DNA of 64,000 nt from Thalassovita litoralis. GTDB taxonomy: Bacteria > Pseudomonadota > Alphaproteobacteria > Rhodobacterales > Rhodobacteraceae. This document shows positions 37,959 through 47,460 of this stretch, piece after piece. A program made the position numbers and the translations under genes. The stretch lies in the NCBI RefSeq assembly GCF_900182725.1, contig NZ_FXTO01000011.1:1-64000 (forward strand). Direction: 5' to 3'. Every line of letters starts with the position of its first letter. Positions within the stretch are counted from its first letter, which is position 1. The notes beneath the pieces are model-generated. The model ran no database searches and was not told the origin of the DNA. It was given only the letters and a program-made list of their open reading frames with translations.

Positions 37959-38987
37959 CTACTCCAGATCAATATCCAGTGTCACCGGGAAATGATCTGA
38001 CGCGGTAATCAGGGCGTCGCGCAGTTCCGGCACGGACTGGCAATCATCGTCATCATAGGGATGCCAGATGCGCCAATTGCCCCCTTTTTCCATCAGTTCC
38101 GGCGACACCATGATGTAATCCAGCAACGCCTGAAGATACCGCCGCCCCTTGGGCATGTGGAACCGCGCCGTGGTGGGCATGGTGCCGATCCGCTGATGCA
38201 GCGCCATCGCGGCGTGGGGGTCATAAAGTTTCAGATTGTCCTTTTCCCCCATCACGATTTCAACCGATGAACGCCCGAACAAATCTTCATATTCATCCAA
38301 TCCGGGACCATCGTTCAGATCGCCCAGCACGATCAGCGGCTCTCCGACCGCCAGATGTTGCTCGACCCGGCGGCGCAGCCAGATCGCCTGCGCCAATTGT
38401 TTGCGCCGGTTGGCAATCGCCGCCCGCATGACCGCATGTTTTCCATGCGCCCCATGCGGAGCCTTGGATTTCAGATGCGCCCCGATCATGCGAAACCGAA
38501 ACCCGCCAGCGGTTTTAAGGCCCACCTCTAGCGGGGGTTTGGAAAAGCGAACCAAATCTTCGGTGTCGTCCACATCCAGATCAATGCGGAACACCCCATC
38601 AAAGCGCGGGCAATGGTCTGATCCTTTCTTGCCCGTCGGATCGCCCAAGGGATCATGCCACGCCGTCAGCACATCGGGATCATACATCAGCGCGATTTCC
38701 TGCTGCGTGTCGTTCCCGAAGCCCACCAGCGCCTTGCGCGCGCGTATCCCGAATGTGCTGGCAAATGTTTCCAACGCCGGAACCGTGGCGCGGCGGCCAT
38801 TGTGATCAGGGGCTTCGATCACCATCACCGCATCCGCATTCAGCGCGGTAAAAACGATCCCCAATGCCTCGATCTGCTGAATACGGGTGACGTTCAGCCG
38901 CCCCGACCACCCATCATCGGCCAGCAACGCCCCCTTGTCGTCAAACAGGTTGTTAAACCATTCCACATTATAGGTGACGATCCGCAT
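37959..38987 (-). CDS. endonuclease/exonuclease/phosphatase (EEP) family protein
   Basis: A 342-residue Mg2+-dependent hydrolase of the EEP superfamily. MRIVTYNVEWFNNLF at the N-terminus holds the Asn of the first motif; the catalytic His-Asp region is seen in LIVLGDLNDGPGLDEYEDLFG and ITASDHFPVTLDID at the end (SDHFPV is the classic final motif). GAHLKSKAPHG is the middle motif. There is no signal peptide, so it acts inside the cell on a nucleic acid, nucleotide or phosphoester not known from sequence. Its ATG overlaps the stop of the DnaJ/TerB gene (ATGA), so the two are coupled. Confidence 0.82.
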   Translation of the reverse strand: MRIVTYNVEWFNNLFDDKGALLADDGWSGRLNVTRIQQIEALGIVFTALNADAVMVIEAPDHNGRRATVPALETFASTFGIRARKALVGFGNDTQQEIALMYDPDVLTAWHDPLGDPTGKKGSDHCPRFDGVFRIDLDVDDTEDLVRFSKPPLEVGLKTAGGFRFRMIGAHLKSKAPHGAHGKHAVMRAAIANRRKQLAQAIWLRRRVEQHLAVGEPLIVLGDLNDGPGLDEYEDLFGRSSVEIVMGEKDNLKLYDPHAAMALHQRIGTMPTTARFHMPKGRRYLQALLDYIMVSPELMEKGGNWRIWHPYDDDDCQSVPELRDALITASDHFPVTLDIDLE

Positions 38988-39667
38988 CAGCCCCGTGCCT
39001 CTTGGATTTCCTCCCACGCGCGGTTCAGGTCCACCATACGCTTTTCCGCCAGCTTCACAGCTTCCGCAGGAACCCCCCGTGCGATCATCGCATCGGGGTG
39101 CGATTCACGGATCATCCGCTTCCACACCGCCCGAATATCCGCCAAGGACATATCCGGGCGAACCCCCAACACGGTATAAGGGTCCGGCACCGCATCCGGC
39201 ACAAAACGGCTGCGCAAGCTGCGGAACTCGGCCTCGGGCAGGCCAAAAATTTCAGCCACACGCTGCAAGAACGCATCCTCGGCCGGGTGATAGGTGCCGT
39301 CCGCCATCGCGATGTGGAACAGCCCCTCCATCAAATCACAATAACAGGTGCCGCTTTCCCCGAACATCGCGCGAATCTTGCGGGCGTAATCCTCGAACCC
39401 GGCCACGTCCTGCCGCGCCAGATTGAACACCCGCGCCGCGCCAGCCTCGTCCTCGCGGGCGATTTGAAACACCTCGCGTATGGCGGTGACTTCGTCACGC
39501 GTGACCAAGCCATCGGCCTTGGCCATCTTGGCCGATAATGCGATGACAGCAATGGTAAAGGCCACGCTGCGTTCCGGCGGGGTACGCAGCTTTTCAAAAA
39601 CCAAGGCAAGGCTTTCGCCATTCGCCAAGGCCGCGATTGCATCAGATATGCGGGTCCAGATCGACAT
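38987..39667 (-). CDS. TerB/DnaJ-domain co-chaperone (DjlA-like)
   Basis: A 226-residue protein. Residues about 25-155 are an all-helical TerB-like domain (ALSAKMAKADGLVTRDEV with the D-G metal motif, and HIAMADGTYHPAEDAFL as the second). The J-domain follows from about 160 (PYTVLGVRPDMSLADIRAVWKRMIRESHPD), with the HPD tripeptide at 190-192 that stimulates DnaK ATPase. DjlA proteins usually have an N-terminal membrane helix; only a weak hydrophobic stretch (FTIAVIALS) is seen, so it may be soluble. The product probably recruits DnaK; the client is unknown. Confidence 0.85.
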   Translation of the reverse strand: MSIWTRISDAIAALANGESLALVFEKLRTPPERSVAFTIAVIALSAKMAKADGLVTRDEVTAIREVFQIAREDEAGAARVFNLARQDVAGFEDYARKIRAMFGESGTCYCDLMEGLFHIAMADGTYHPAEDAFLQRVAEIFGLPEAEFRSLRSRFVPDAVPDPYTVLGVRPDMSLADIRAVWKRMIRESHPDAMIARGVPAEAVKLAEKRMVDLNRAWEEIQEARG

Positions 39668-39716
39668 ACCGCACCCTACCCCGCCCCGCCCGCCATGTCA
39701 TCGCGACATCGCAGCG

Positions 39717-40217
39717 TCACAGCATTTTCTGCATCAGCACCAGATCCATCCAGCGCCCGAATTTGAACCCGACCTGTTTCAATCGCGCCACTTCGGCATA
39801 GCCAATCGCAGCGTGAAACGCTTTGCCTGCCGTGTTTTCCGCACTGACACCGGCAAACATGGAATGCGCCCCGGCGGCACGGGCGTGATCCTCGATCGCG
39901 GTCATCAGCGCCCGCCCAACCCCGCGCCCGTGGGCCGATTCAGACAGGATCACCGTATGTTCCATTGTCCGGGCATAGCCCACCCCGCCCCGAAACTGGC
40001 CATAGGTGGCAAAGCCCACAATCGCCCCATCCAGCTCAGCCACGAAAAACGCCTTCCCCTCGGCCTCTTTCGCGGCAATATCGGCGGTCAGCCCCGGCGC
40101 GGTCTTTTCCGCGCTGTTAAAGGTTACAGCCGTATCGCGGATAAACGGGTTCCAGATCGCCAACACCACCGGCACATCATCGGAACAGGCCGGGCGGATC
40201 AGAAAAGCCGCAGTCAT
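39717..40217 (-). CDS. GNAT-family N-acetyltransferase (phosphinothricin acetyltransferase-like)
   Basis: A 166-residue acetyltransferase. IRPACSDDVPVVLAIWNPFIRDTAVTF at the start and GYARTMEHTVILSESAHGRGVGRALM are the hallmarks of the PAT/MddA branch of GNAT enzymes, with the acetyl-CoA loop RGVGRA (Q/R-x2-G-x-G/A). The end, F-H-x-A-I-G-Y-A-E-V-A-R-L-K-Q-V-G-F-K, fits too. Such enzymes acetylate amino groups of phosphinothricin, methionine sulfone or related compounds; the natural substrate cannot be predicted. The gene overlaps the VOC-type gene by four bases. Confidence 0.83.
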   Translation of the reverse strand: MTAAFLIRPACSDDVPVVLAIWNPFIRDTAVTFNSAEKTAPGLTADIAAKEAEGKAFFVAELDGAIVGFATYGQFRGGVGYARTMEHTVILSESAHGRGVGRALMTAIEDHARAAGAHSMFAGVSAENTAGKAFHAAIGYAEVARLKQVGFKFGRWMDLVLMQKML

Positions 40218-40837
40218 TCGGCCCGGCCCAGACTGCGGCGCTCGCCATTCACATCGAATTCGGCAACCAGCGCCGGGCGGTCGGCCCGTTCAAACACCAC
40301 CCGCGGATCATCCAGCAGGGGTGCCATTTCAGCGGCCAGGGTGTCCGCCTCGGGGTGGCGAACCACCAGGCGCAGCAGCCGCGCCCCGGATTGCTTCAAC
40401 CCCGCGGCCGGGTGCCGCCCCTGCCATTGAATCAACGCAGGACAGGTTTCATCATAGGGCAAACGCCCATCTTCGGGCACGGCCATTTTCCACCGCAAAT
40501 CCCCCCGCGCCAGCGCCACCACCCGGCCCGCCCCTACGGGCATCCGGGGCAGGTCCGCCGCCATATCCTCGGTCCGGCAAATCCAGTTGTGCAGACAGGG
40601 GTCGTCTTCGAATTCATCCAGCCGAAACCAACGCGGATCAGGGGGCAGATCGGCCTGCGGGTCCACCGCGATCACCTCCAGATACAAACCGTCCTCTAAC
40701 CCGATCAGCAGGTTATGCGTACCAAAGCGGGGATGCTGCCCCCCCTTTTGCAAGCTGATCCCCAGCGCCTGTTCTACGAAAGCGCGGCCTTCTTTCAATG
40801 TGCGGGCCGCAACCGCAATGTGATCCAGCGACAACAT
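40214..40837 (-). CDS. VOC-family protein (glyoxalase-like domain 3)
   Basis: A 207-residue protein starting with LSLDHIAVAARTLKEGRAFVEQALG, the beginning of a glyoxalase-like fold with a His that may bind metal. PRFGTHNLLIGLEDGLYLEVIAVDPQA is the second conserved part with Glu near the end of a strand. The usual size for this group is 200-230 residues. An enzymatic role is plausible but unassigned. From the ATG at 40837 the stop overlaps the start of the acetyltransferase gene (ATGA), so it is likely co-expressed with it. Confidence 0.72.
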   Translation of the reverse strand: MLSLDHIAVAARTLKEGRAFVEQALGISLQKGGQHPRFGTHNLLIGLEDGLYLEVIAVDPQADLPPDPRWFRLDEFEDDPCLHNWICRTEDMAADLPRMPVGAGRVVALARGDLRWKMAVPEDGRLPYDETCPALIQWQGRHPAAGLKQSGARLLRLVVRHPEADTLAAEMAPLLDDPRVVFERADRPALVAEFDVNGERRSLGRAE

Positions 40838-40926
40838 TCTGCCCGGTCTCCCCAGTTTCCGGTATTGATGCAGGGCCAAAAAGCCCCATCTAGCAACGAA
40901 TTAGTCACTAGAAACAGGGAAAGGCA

Positions 40927-42111
40927 ATGCTCCTACGCGCGATAGACAAGTTTTTCAAACACGAAGCCTCGGGCGGTATCCTACTGATGCTGTCCGCCGC
41001 TGCCGCCATGATGGTGGCCAACTCCTCGCTGTACGGCGCTTATGATGGGGCGCTCAGCAGCTATTTGCGCGTTACCCTGAACGGCGAAGGGCTGGAAAAG
41101 CCCCTGATCCTTTGGATCAATGATGGCCTGATGGCCGTCTTCTTCTTTTTGATCGGTCTGGAACTGAAGCGTGAAATGCTGGAAGGCAAGCTAAAGAACC
41201 CCGCCGATGTAATGCTGCCCGGTCTGGCGGCTGTCGGGGGCATGATCGTTCCCGCCGTGATTTTCGCGGCCTTCAACTGGGGCCAACCCACGATTGCAGG
41301 CTGGGCCATTCCGGCGGCCACGGACATTGCCTTTGCGCTTGGTATTCTGGCGCTGGTCGGCAGCAAGGCCCCGACATCGCTCAAGGTGTTCCTGCTGACG
41401 CTGGCGATTCTGGATGACCTTGGGGCCATCGTGATCATCGCGCTGTTTTACACCGCGGATCTGAAACTGGATTACCTGTATCTGTCCCTGATCCCGCTGG
41501 CGGGGCTGCTGTGGCTGAACATGAAAGGCGCGCATCGCGTAGCCCCGATGATCCTGCTAGGCGTGGTGATGTGGTTCTTTGTGCTGAAATCCGGCGTTCA
41601 TGCCACGTTGGCCGGTGTGATCACCGCCTTCTGCATCCCGCTAAAGGATAAGTGGGGCAAATCCCCGCTGCACGCACTGGAACATGGGCTGACGCCTTAT
41701 GTGCTATACCTGATCGTGCCAATTTTCGCCTTTGCCAATGCGGGGGTTGTGCTGACCGGGCTGACCTTCTCGGACTTGCTGGCCCCGCTGCCGATGGGCA
41801 TTGCACTGGGTCTGATCGCGGGCAAGCAACTGGGCGTGTTTGGCGTGACCTTCCTGCTGGTGAAATCCGGCATGGCCCGAATGCCCGCCGGGGCGAACTG
41901 GCTGCATATCTACGGCATCTCCTGCCTTGCCGGGATTGGCTTTACCATGTCGCTGTTTATCGGCGGGCTTAGCTTCTCGGACGCCACCCTGATGAACGAG
42001 GTACGTCTGGGCGTGCTGTCTGGTTCGATCATTTCGGCGATTTTGGGCTATACCGCGCTGCAAGTGGCCGTCAAACGGCAGGCCACAGAAGCAACCGCAA
42101 CGGTTCACTAA
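40927..42111 (+). CDS. nhaA: Na+/H+ antiporter NhaA
   Basis: A 394-residue inner-membrane antiporter with about twelve helices that expels Na+ in exchange for protons. Conserved pieces are EASGGILLMLSAAAAM (TM1), WINDGLMAVFFFLIGLELKREMLEG, and ATDIAFALGILALVGSKAPTSLKVFLLTLAILDDLGAI, where the two adjacent Asp residues of LAILDD match the Na+ site Asp163/Asp164 of E. coli NhaA. The sodium role fits a marine host. AAAGG precedes the ATG. Two stem-loops follow the stop. Confidence 0.93.
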   Translation: MLLRAIDKFFKHEASGGILLMLSAAAAMMVANSSLYGAYDGALSSYLRVTLNGEGLEKPLILWINDGLMAVFFFLIGLELKREMLEGKLKNPADVMLPGLAAVGGMIVPAVIFAAFNWGQPTIAGWAIPAATDIAFALGILALVGSKAPTSLKVFLLTLAILDDLGAIVIIALFYTADLKLDYLYLSLIPLAGLLWLNMKGAHRVAPMILLGVVMWFFVLKSGVHATLAGVITAFCIPLKDKWGKSPLHALEHGLTPYVLYLIVPIFAFANAGVVLTGLTFSDLLAPLPMGIALGLIAGKQLGVFGVTFLLVKSGMARMPAGANWLHIYGISCLAGIGFTMSLFIGGLSFSDATLMNEVRLGVLSGSIISAILGYTALQVAVKRQATEATATVH

Positions 42112-42157
42112 GGTTAACGCCCCGGCTGGCCACAACAGCAACCGGCGCGACAAAAGC

Positions 42158-42190
42158 AAAGGGGCCAGAGTTTACTCCGGCCCCTTTTTT
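42158..42190 (+). terminator. rho-independent terminator of nhaA
   Basis: AAAGGGGCC and GAGT (42158-42171) pair with ACTC and GGCCCCTTT (42174-42187) with one mismatch between the two parts, followed by TTT. This is a strong intrinsic terminator 47 bases after the nhaA stop. Confidence 0.88.
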
Positions 42191-42209
42191 CATCTTGCAG
42201 AAAATACTC
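42188..42209 (-). repeat. dispersed intergenic repeat, copy C
   Basis: On the minus strand: GAGTATTT-TCT-GCAAGATGAAA. It begins inside the U-tract of the nhaA terminator and is followed by the GC hairpin of 42219-42242, giving the order terminator, repeat core, GC hairpin between two converging genes. Confidence 0.8.
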
Positions 42210-42218
42210 TCGGGGGGT

Positions 42219-42249
42219 GTGGGGGGGCAGGCAGCCCCCCACCCTTTTT
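42219..42249 (+). terminator. G/C stem-loop at the end of the nhaA-mcm gap
   Basis: GTGGGGGG (42219-42226) pairs with CCCCCCAC (42235-42242) around an eight-base loop. On the plus strand CCTTTTT follows, so it could act as a second terminator for nhaA; on the minus strand it lies directly after the mutase stop. Confidence 0.6.
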
Positions 42250-44374
42250 AGCTGCGCGCTTCGCGCACCAGCCGCAGAATATCCCGCGCCGCTTCGGGGA
42301 TGTTGGTGCCGGGGCCAAAGATCGCCTTTACACCCGCGCCTTTCAGGAAATCATAATCCTGCTGCGGGATCACACCGCCGCAGATCACGATGATGTCGCC
42401 CGCATCCTTGTCCTTCAGCGCCTGAATCAGTTGCGGTGCCAGCGTCTTATGCCCTGCCGCCTGCGAACTGATCCCAACCACATGCACGTCGTTGTCCACG
42501 GCGTCCTGTGCGGCCTCATCCGGGGTTTGGAACAGCGGGCCAACGTCCACGTCAAACCCAATATCTGCGAATGCGGTGGCAATCACCTTGGCCCCACGGT
42601 CGTGACCGTCCTGACCCATTTTCACCACCAGCATACGCGGGCGGCGGCCTTCTTCCTCGGCAAAGGCATCCACGTCCTTCTGGATCGCGGCAAAGCCTTC
42701 GTCACCTTCATAGGCGGCACCATAGACACCAGCCAGCGTTTTCACTTCGGCGCGGTGACGGCCGAATTCTTTTTCCATTGCCATGCTGATTTCCCCAACA
42801 GATGCTCTGGCGCGGGCTGCTTCCACAGCGGCTTCCAGCAGGTTGCCCCCTTCTTTGGCGCGGCGGCTTAGTTCTGCCAGCGCGGCCTGACAGGCAGCTT
42901 CGTCCCGTTCGGCACGCATCTTTTCCAGACGCGCAATCTGGCTTTCGCGGACTTTCACGTTGTCCACGTCAAGAATGTCGATCGGGTCTTCCTTGTCCTT
43001 GCGGTACTTGTTCACGCCAACAATGACTTCCTGACCACGGTCGATCATCGCCTGACGCTTGGCCGCCGATTCCTCGATCCGCAGTTTCGGCATCCCGCTG
43101 GCAACGGCCTTGGTCATGCCGCCCATTTCCTCGACTTCCTGCATCAAGGCCCAGGCTTTTTCCGCCAGATCGGCGGTCAGTTTTTCAACGTAATACGACC
43201 CGGCCAGCGGATCGACCACGTTGGTGACGCCGGTTTCTTCCTGAAGGATCAACTGCGTGTTCCGCGCGATACGGGCGCTGAAATCGGTCGGCAGTGCAAT
43301 CGCTTCGTCCAGCGCGTTGGTGTGCAGCGACTGGGTGCCGCCCAGAACCGCGCTCATCGCTTCGTATGCCGTGCGGATCACGTTGTTATAGGGGTCTTGT
43401 TCCTGCAACGACACGCCCGAGGTCTGACAGTGCGTCCGCAGCATCTTGGACCGCTCATCCTTGGCGCCGAATTCGGTCATCACGCGATGCCACAGCAGAC
43501 GCGCCGCCCGCAGCTTGGCCGCTTCCATGAAGAAGTTCATGCCGATGGCAAAGAAGAACGACAGGCGACCGGCGAATTTATCGACGTTCATGCCCGCATC
43601 CATCGCCGCGCGCACATATTCGCGCCCGTCCGCCAGCGTATAGGCCAGTTCCTGCACCAGATTCGCGCCCGCTTCCTGCATGTGATAGCCGGAAATCGAG
43701 ATCGAATTGAACTTCGGCATCTCGTTCGAGGTATACTCGATAATGTCCGAAATGATCTTCATCGACGGTTCAGGCGGATAGATATAGGTGTTCCGCACCA
43801 TGAACTCTTTCAGAATGTCATTCTGAATGGTCCCGGCCAGCACCGATTTGTCATGCCCCTGTTCTTCGCCCACAACGATGAAATTCGCCAGAATCGGGAT
43901 CACAGCGCCGTTCATGGTCATCGACACGGAAACCTTGTCCAGCGGGATGCCGTCGAACAGGACTTTCATATCCTCAACGCTGTCAATCGCCACACCGGCC
44001 TTGCCCACGTCCCCCACTACGCGGGGGTGGTCGCTGTCATAACCCCGGTGCGTCGCCAGATCGAACGCCACCGAAACGCCCTGCTGACCGGCGGCCAGAT
44101 TGCGGCGGTAGAACGCATTCGATTCCTCGGCGGTGCTGAAGCCCGCGTATTGGCGGATGGTCCACGGACGGCCCGCGTACATGGTGGCCTTCACGCCGCG
44201 CGTGAACGGGCCGAACCCCGGCAAGCTGCCCATATGCGGCAGGTCTTTGGTGTCTTCTTCGGTATAAAGCGGCTGAACCTCGATCCCTTCAAGGGTGTTC
44301 CAGGTCAGATCATCCAGCGACCGCCCGCGAAGCTCTTTCTCCGCCAGCTTACGCCAATCGTCCTTTGTACTCAT
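42248..44374 (-). CDS. scpA: methylmalonyl-CoA mutase
   Basis: A B12-dependent mutase that converts (R)-methylmalonyl-CoA to succinyl-CoA, the last step of propionyl-CoA assimilation. The 708-residue protein is the single-chain bacterial type (a homodimer). The N-terminal TIM barrel holds [32 protein letters not shown]; the C-terminal cobalamin domain has DGHDRG with His591 as the lower cobalt ligand and [20 protein letters not shown] precedes the ATG. Its position next to pccA and pccB supports the pathway; the epimerase is not in the window. Confidence 0.95.
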   Translation of the reverse strand: MSTKDDWRKLAEKELRGRSLDDLTWNTLEGIEVQPLYTEEDTKDLPHMGSLPGFGPFTRGVKATMYAGRPWTIRQYAGFSTAEESNAFYRRNLAAGQQGVSVAFDLATHRGYDSDHPRVVGDVGKAGVAIDSVEDMKVLFDGIPLDKVSVSMTMNGAVIPILANFIVVGEEQGHDKSVLAGTIQNDILKEFMVRNTYIYPPEPSMKIISDIIEYTSNEMPKFNSISISGYHMQEAGANLVQELAYTLADGREYVRAAMDAGMNVDKFAGRLSFFFAIGMNFFMEAAKLRAARLLWHRVMTEFGAKDERSKMLRTHCQTSGVSLQEQDPYNNVIRTAYEAMSAVLGGTQSLHTNALDEAIALPTDFSARIARNTQLILQEETGVTNVVDPLAGSYYVEKLTADLAEKAWALMQEVEEMGGMTKAVASGMPKLRIEESAAKRQAMIDRGQEVIVGVNKYRKDKEDPIDILDVDNVKVRESQIARLEKMRAERDEAACQAALAELSRRAKEGGNLLEAAVEAARARASVGEISMAMEKEFGRHRAEVKTLAGVYGAAYEGDEGFAAIQKDVDAFAEEEGRRPRMLVVKMGQDGHDRGAKVIATAFADIGFDVDVGPLFQTPDEAAQDAVDNDVHVVGISSQAAGHKTLAPQLIQALKDKDAGDIIVICGGVIPQQDYDFLKGAGVKAIFGPGTNIPEAARDILRLVREARS

Positions 44375-44530
44375 GACTGTGTCCTTTTCTTGCTGCCGCC
44401 CGTGGGGGTGGCCTTATTGGATAAGATCAGATGCCCCGGATGCGGCAGATCGCGCTTTGCCCGGTGACTTCTGTGTTTCGCGGTCGCAATTTTCCCGGCG
44501 CTTCCTATATTCATCCCGACAGGAGGCCCC

Positions 44531-44998
44531 ATGATCACGCGACTAATATTTGGAATCGCTTTGCTTTTCGCCGCGCCGGTGGCCCCGGTATCGGCGCAGA
44601 CCGTGGGCGCACCACCGTCCGATGCGGGGACGGAATTCGCGCCGCTGGACGGCACCAGCGCCACGTTAGAACAATTCCTGTGGACCGCCCGGCCCATCGT
44701 TGTCTTTGCCGACAGCCCCGCCGACCCGCGGTTCGTGGAACAGATGCGGTTCCTGTCCTCGGACGTTCCGGGCCTGCTGGCGCGGGATGTGGTGGTGCTG
44801 TTCGATACCGATCCGAAATCCAGATCCGATCTGCGCCAAACCCTGCGCCCACGCGGGTTCATGCTGGTGCTGATCGACAAGGACGGGCAGGTGAAACTGC
44901 GCAAACCCGCGCCGTGGACCGTGCGGGAAATCACCCGGTCCATCGACAAATGGCCCACCCGGCAGCAGGAAATCCGCGAGGAACTGGGCAAGGAATGA
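44531..44998 (+). CDS. DUF4174-family exported protein
   Basis: A 155-residue protein with a signal peptide (cleaved near VSAQ after residue 23). The mature part resembles DUF4174: RPIVVFADSPADPRFVEQMRFLS, DVVVLFDTDP, and R-P-R-G-F-M-L-V-L-I-D-K-D-G-Q-V-K-L, a thioredoxin-like fold without the CxxC pair. No function is known for the family. AGGAGG lies before the ATG at 44531. It is divergent from the mutase gene and converges with pccA. Confidence 0.8.
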   Translation: MITRLIFGIALLFAAPVAPVSAQTVGAPPSDAGTEFAPLDGTSATLEQFLWTARPIVVFADSPADPRFVEQMRFLSSDVPGLLARDVVVLFDTDPKSRSDLRQTLRPRGFMLVLIDKDGQVKLRKPAPWTVREITRSIDKWPTRQQEIREELGKE

Positions 44999-45079
44999 CC
45001 GCGCCAAACCTCAGGTGGCAGCGCCCCATGTCGGGGCGCCACCCGCCTGTTGCGGTATGGCGCGGCCCCAAGCATGCGC

Positions 45080-47128
45080 TTATTCGAACTCCATGATCAC
45101 TTCGTCCACGGCCAGACTGTCGCCGGGGCCTGCGTTGATCTTGGTTACGATGGCCTTTTTCTCGGCGCGCAGGATGTTTTCCATCTTCATCGCCTCGATC
45201 GTGCAAAGGGCCTGCCCTTCCTGCACTTCCTGACCTTCTTCCACGTCGATCTTCACCACCAGCCCCGGCATCGGGCACAGCAGCAGCTTCGACGTATCCG
45301 GCGGCAGTTTTTCCGGCATCAGCTTGGCCAGTTCGGCCTGACGCGGGCTACGCACATGCACCTTCAGGTCCGCGCCACGGCTGCGGATACGGAACCCGCC
45401 CGAGATTTTGCCGACCTTCAGCACCAGACCATCATGGCCTGCGATTGCGATCTGGGCCAACTGGTCGCCCGGCGTCCAGTCGCTTGCCACGCGCAACGCC
45501 TGACCATCGTCAAAGGTCACTGTCGATCCATCATGATCGGCAGCAATCGTTACCGGGAAATCCTGCCCTTGCAGGCTGACCACCCAATCCGTGCCAACGC
45601 GGCGTTCATGGTTGTCCATCCGGCCCGACACGCGCGTGCGGCGGATTTCTGCGACGCGATGCATTGCAGCGGCCGAGGCTGCAATCTTGCGCAGCGTATC
45701 GGCAGGCAGTTCCACACCTTCGAAACCTTCGGGGTATTCTTCGGCAATGAAGGCGGTGGTCATGTCGCCGCTGATGAATTTCGGGTGATCCATCACAGCC
45801 GACAGGAACGGCAGGTTGTGGCCGATGCCTTCCACCTCGAAACCATCCAGCGCGTTGCGCATCGCTTCGATGGCTTCGGCGCGGGTGGGTGCCCAGGTAC
45901 ACAGCTTGGCGATCATCGGGTCGTAATACATGCTGATTTCGCCGCCTTCATAGACGCCGGTATCGTTGCGCACCGCATGATCGCCCGAAGGCGCCTGCCC
46001 CTGCCATTTGTCATTCACCAACAGCGGACCGGCGGCAATTTCTGCCGGGGGACGATAGCGGGTCAGACGGCCAATCGACGGCAGGAAGTTGCGATACGGG
46101 TCTTCCGCATACAGACGGTTTTCAATCGCCCAGCCGGTCAGTTTCACATCGTCCTGTGTGATGCTCAGCGGTTCACCATTGGCCACGCGGATCATCTGTT
46201 CCACCAGATCAATACCGGTGATCAGTTCCGTAACCGGGTGTTCCACTTGCAAGCGGGTGTTCATTTCCAGGAAGTAGAAATTCTTGGACCCGTCCACGAT
46301 GAATTCCACGGTCCCGGCGCTGGCATAGCCCACGGCCTTGGCCAAGGCCACGGCCTGTTCGCCCATCGCCTTGCGGGTGGCTTCGTCCAGGAACGGGCTG
46401 GGCGCTTCTTCGACAACCTTTTGGTTGCGGCGCTGGATCGAACATTCGCGTTCGCCCAGATAGACGCCATTGCCGTGGCTATCGCACAGAACCTGAATTT
46501 CGATGTGGCGCGGCTGGGTCACGAATTTTTCGATGAAAATCCGGTCATCGCCAAAGCTGTTAGCCGCTTCGTTCTTGGACGACTGGAACCCTTCGCGGGC
46601 TTCGGTGTCGTTCCACGCGATCCGCATCCCTTTGCCGCCGCCGCCCGCGGACGCCTTGATCATCACCGGGTAGCCGACTTCATTGGAAATCTTCACCGCT
46701 TCTTCTGCGTCTTCGATCAGGCCCATATAGCCCGGAACGGTCGAAACACCGGCTTCTTGTGCGATTTTCTTACTGGTGATCTTGTCGCCCATCGCTTCGA
46801 TCGCGCCAACGGGGGGGCCAACGAAAGCCACGCCTTCGGCGGCCAGCGCCTCGGCGAATTTGCTGTTTTCCGACAGGAACCCATAACCGGGGTGAACCGC
46901 CTGCGCGCCGGATTGGCGAATGGCATCCATCACCTTGTCAATGACGATATAGGACTGGTTCGCAGGCGGCGGGCCGATATGAACCGCTTCGTCGGCCATC
47001 TGCACATGCAGCGCGTGCTTGTCTGCGTCCGAATAGATGGCAACCGTCTGGATTCCCATCTTCCGGGCGGTCTTGATCACCCGGCAGGCGATTTCGCCCC
47101 GGTTCGCAATCAGGATCTTATTGAACAT
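45080..47128 (-). CDS. pccA: propionyl-CoA carboxylase alpha subunit (biotin carboxylase / BCCP)
   Basis: Carboxylates its biotin using ATP and bicarbonate, for transfer to propionyl-CoA by PccB. The 682 residues contain the biotin carboxylase domain (FNKILIANRGEIACRVI at the start, the ATP loop GGGGKGMRI, and EMNTRLQVEHPVTE), the BT linker domain, and a C-terminal BCCP domain with biotinylated Lys648 in EAMKMEN. The start at 47128 follows GGGACGAG and gives the conserved FNKIL N-terminus. It is separated from pccB by several small genes. Confidence 0.95.
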   Translation of the reverse strand: MFNKILIANRGEIACRVIKTARKMGIQTVAIYSDADKHALHVQMADEAVHIGPPPANQSYIVIDKVMDAIRQSGAQAVHPGYGFLSENSKFAEALAAEGVAFVGPPVGAIEAMGDKITSKKIAQEAGVSTVPGYMGLIEDAEEAVKISNEVGYPVMIKASAGGGGKGMRIAWNDTEAREGFQSSKNEAANSFGDDRIFIEKFVTQPRHIEIQVLCDSHGNGVYLGERECSIQRRNQKVVEEAPSPFLDEATRKAMGEQAVALAKAVGYASAGTVEFIVDGSKNFYFLEMNTRLQVEHPVTELITGIDLVEQMIRVANGEPLSITQDDVKLTGWAIENRLYAEDPYRNFLPSIGRLTRYRPPAEIAAGPLLVNDKWQGQAPSGDHAVRNDTGVYEGGEISMYYDPMIAKLCTWAPTRAEAIEAMRNALDGFEVEGIGHNLPFLSAVMDHPKFISGDMTTAFIAEEYPEGFEGVELPADTLRKIAASAAAMHRVAEIRRTRVSGRMDNHERRVGTDWVVSLQGQDFPVTIAADHDGSTVTFDDGQALRVASDWTPGDQLAQIAIAGHDGLVLKVGKISGGFRIRSRGADLKVHVRSPRQAELAKLMPEKLPPDTSKLLLCPMPGLVVKIDVEEGQEVQEGQALCTIEAMKMENILRAEKKAIVTKINAGPGDSLAVDEVIMEFE

Positions 47129-47180
47129 TTCTCGTCCCTTCCGGTCTTGGCTGAAGGCCCGTGCCCCCAGCAATGGCAAT

Positions 47181-47216
47181 AAAAAACCCACCCCGACCAA
47201 AGGCCGCGATGGGTTT
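47181..47216 (-). terminator. terminator of the small lipoprotein gene upstream of pccA
   Basis: On the minus strand AAACCCA (revcomp of 47210-47216) pairs with TGGGTTT (revcomp of 47184-47190), loop of 19 bases, followed by TTTATT. It lies between the 68-aa lipoprotein gene and pccA and could attenuate read-through into pccA. Confidence 0.6.
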
Positions 47217-47253
47217 CCGATTCAGATCTGGCCCACAGGCCAGCACGCCCCGC

Positions 47254-47460
47254 TTAGTTGCAGCGGGACGGATATTGGTTGCAATAGGCGACGTTGGCCG
47301 CAGCCCCGACAAGCGCGGCTGTGCCGACGCTGCCATTGGTGACGGCTGCACCAGCCGCACCGGCGCCAGCGCCCAGAAGCGCCTGTTCGCCAAACGTGTC
47401 GCCGCAGGCCGCAAGGCCCGCACAGGCCGCAAGGCCCATAATCCATTTCCGCGTGTGCAT
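47254..47460 (-). CDS. small lipoprotein (68 aa) with glycine-rich segment
   Basis: A short predicted lipoprotein. The signal runs MHTRKWIMGLAACAGLAAC with lipobox LAAC (Cys19). The mature part is almost entirely Gly/Ala (LLGAGAGAAGAAV, then GSVGTAALVGAAANVAYC), like a glycine-zipper membrane segment, and ends with two Cys (YCNQYPSRCN) that could form a disulfide. AGAGAGG precedes the ATG. A terminator separates it from pccA. Similar small lipoproteins occur at this location in other Rhodobacteraceae, from memory; the function is not known. Confidence 0.65.
   Translation of the reverse strand: MHTRKWIMGLAACAGLAACGDTFGEQALLGAGAGAAGAAVTNGSVGTAALVGAAANVAYCNQYPSRCN

Noticed and set aside
39717-40217. 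Herbicide (phosphinothricin) resistance function
   Set aside because: PAT-like GNAT proteins are common housekeeping enzymes acting on methionine derivatives or other amines; resistance cannot be inferred.
42210-42247. Possible CRISPR or tandem repeat because of the long G and C runs
   Set aside because: Only one hairpin with homopolymer runs, no repeated unit with spacers.
45050-47182. 710-codon open frame antisense to pccA
   Set aside because: Shadow of the biotin carboxylase gene; His/Arg-rich translation and no ribosome site.
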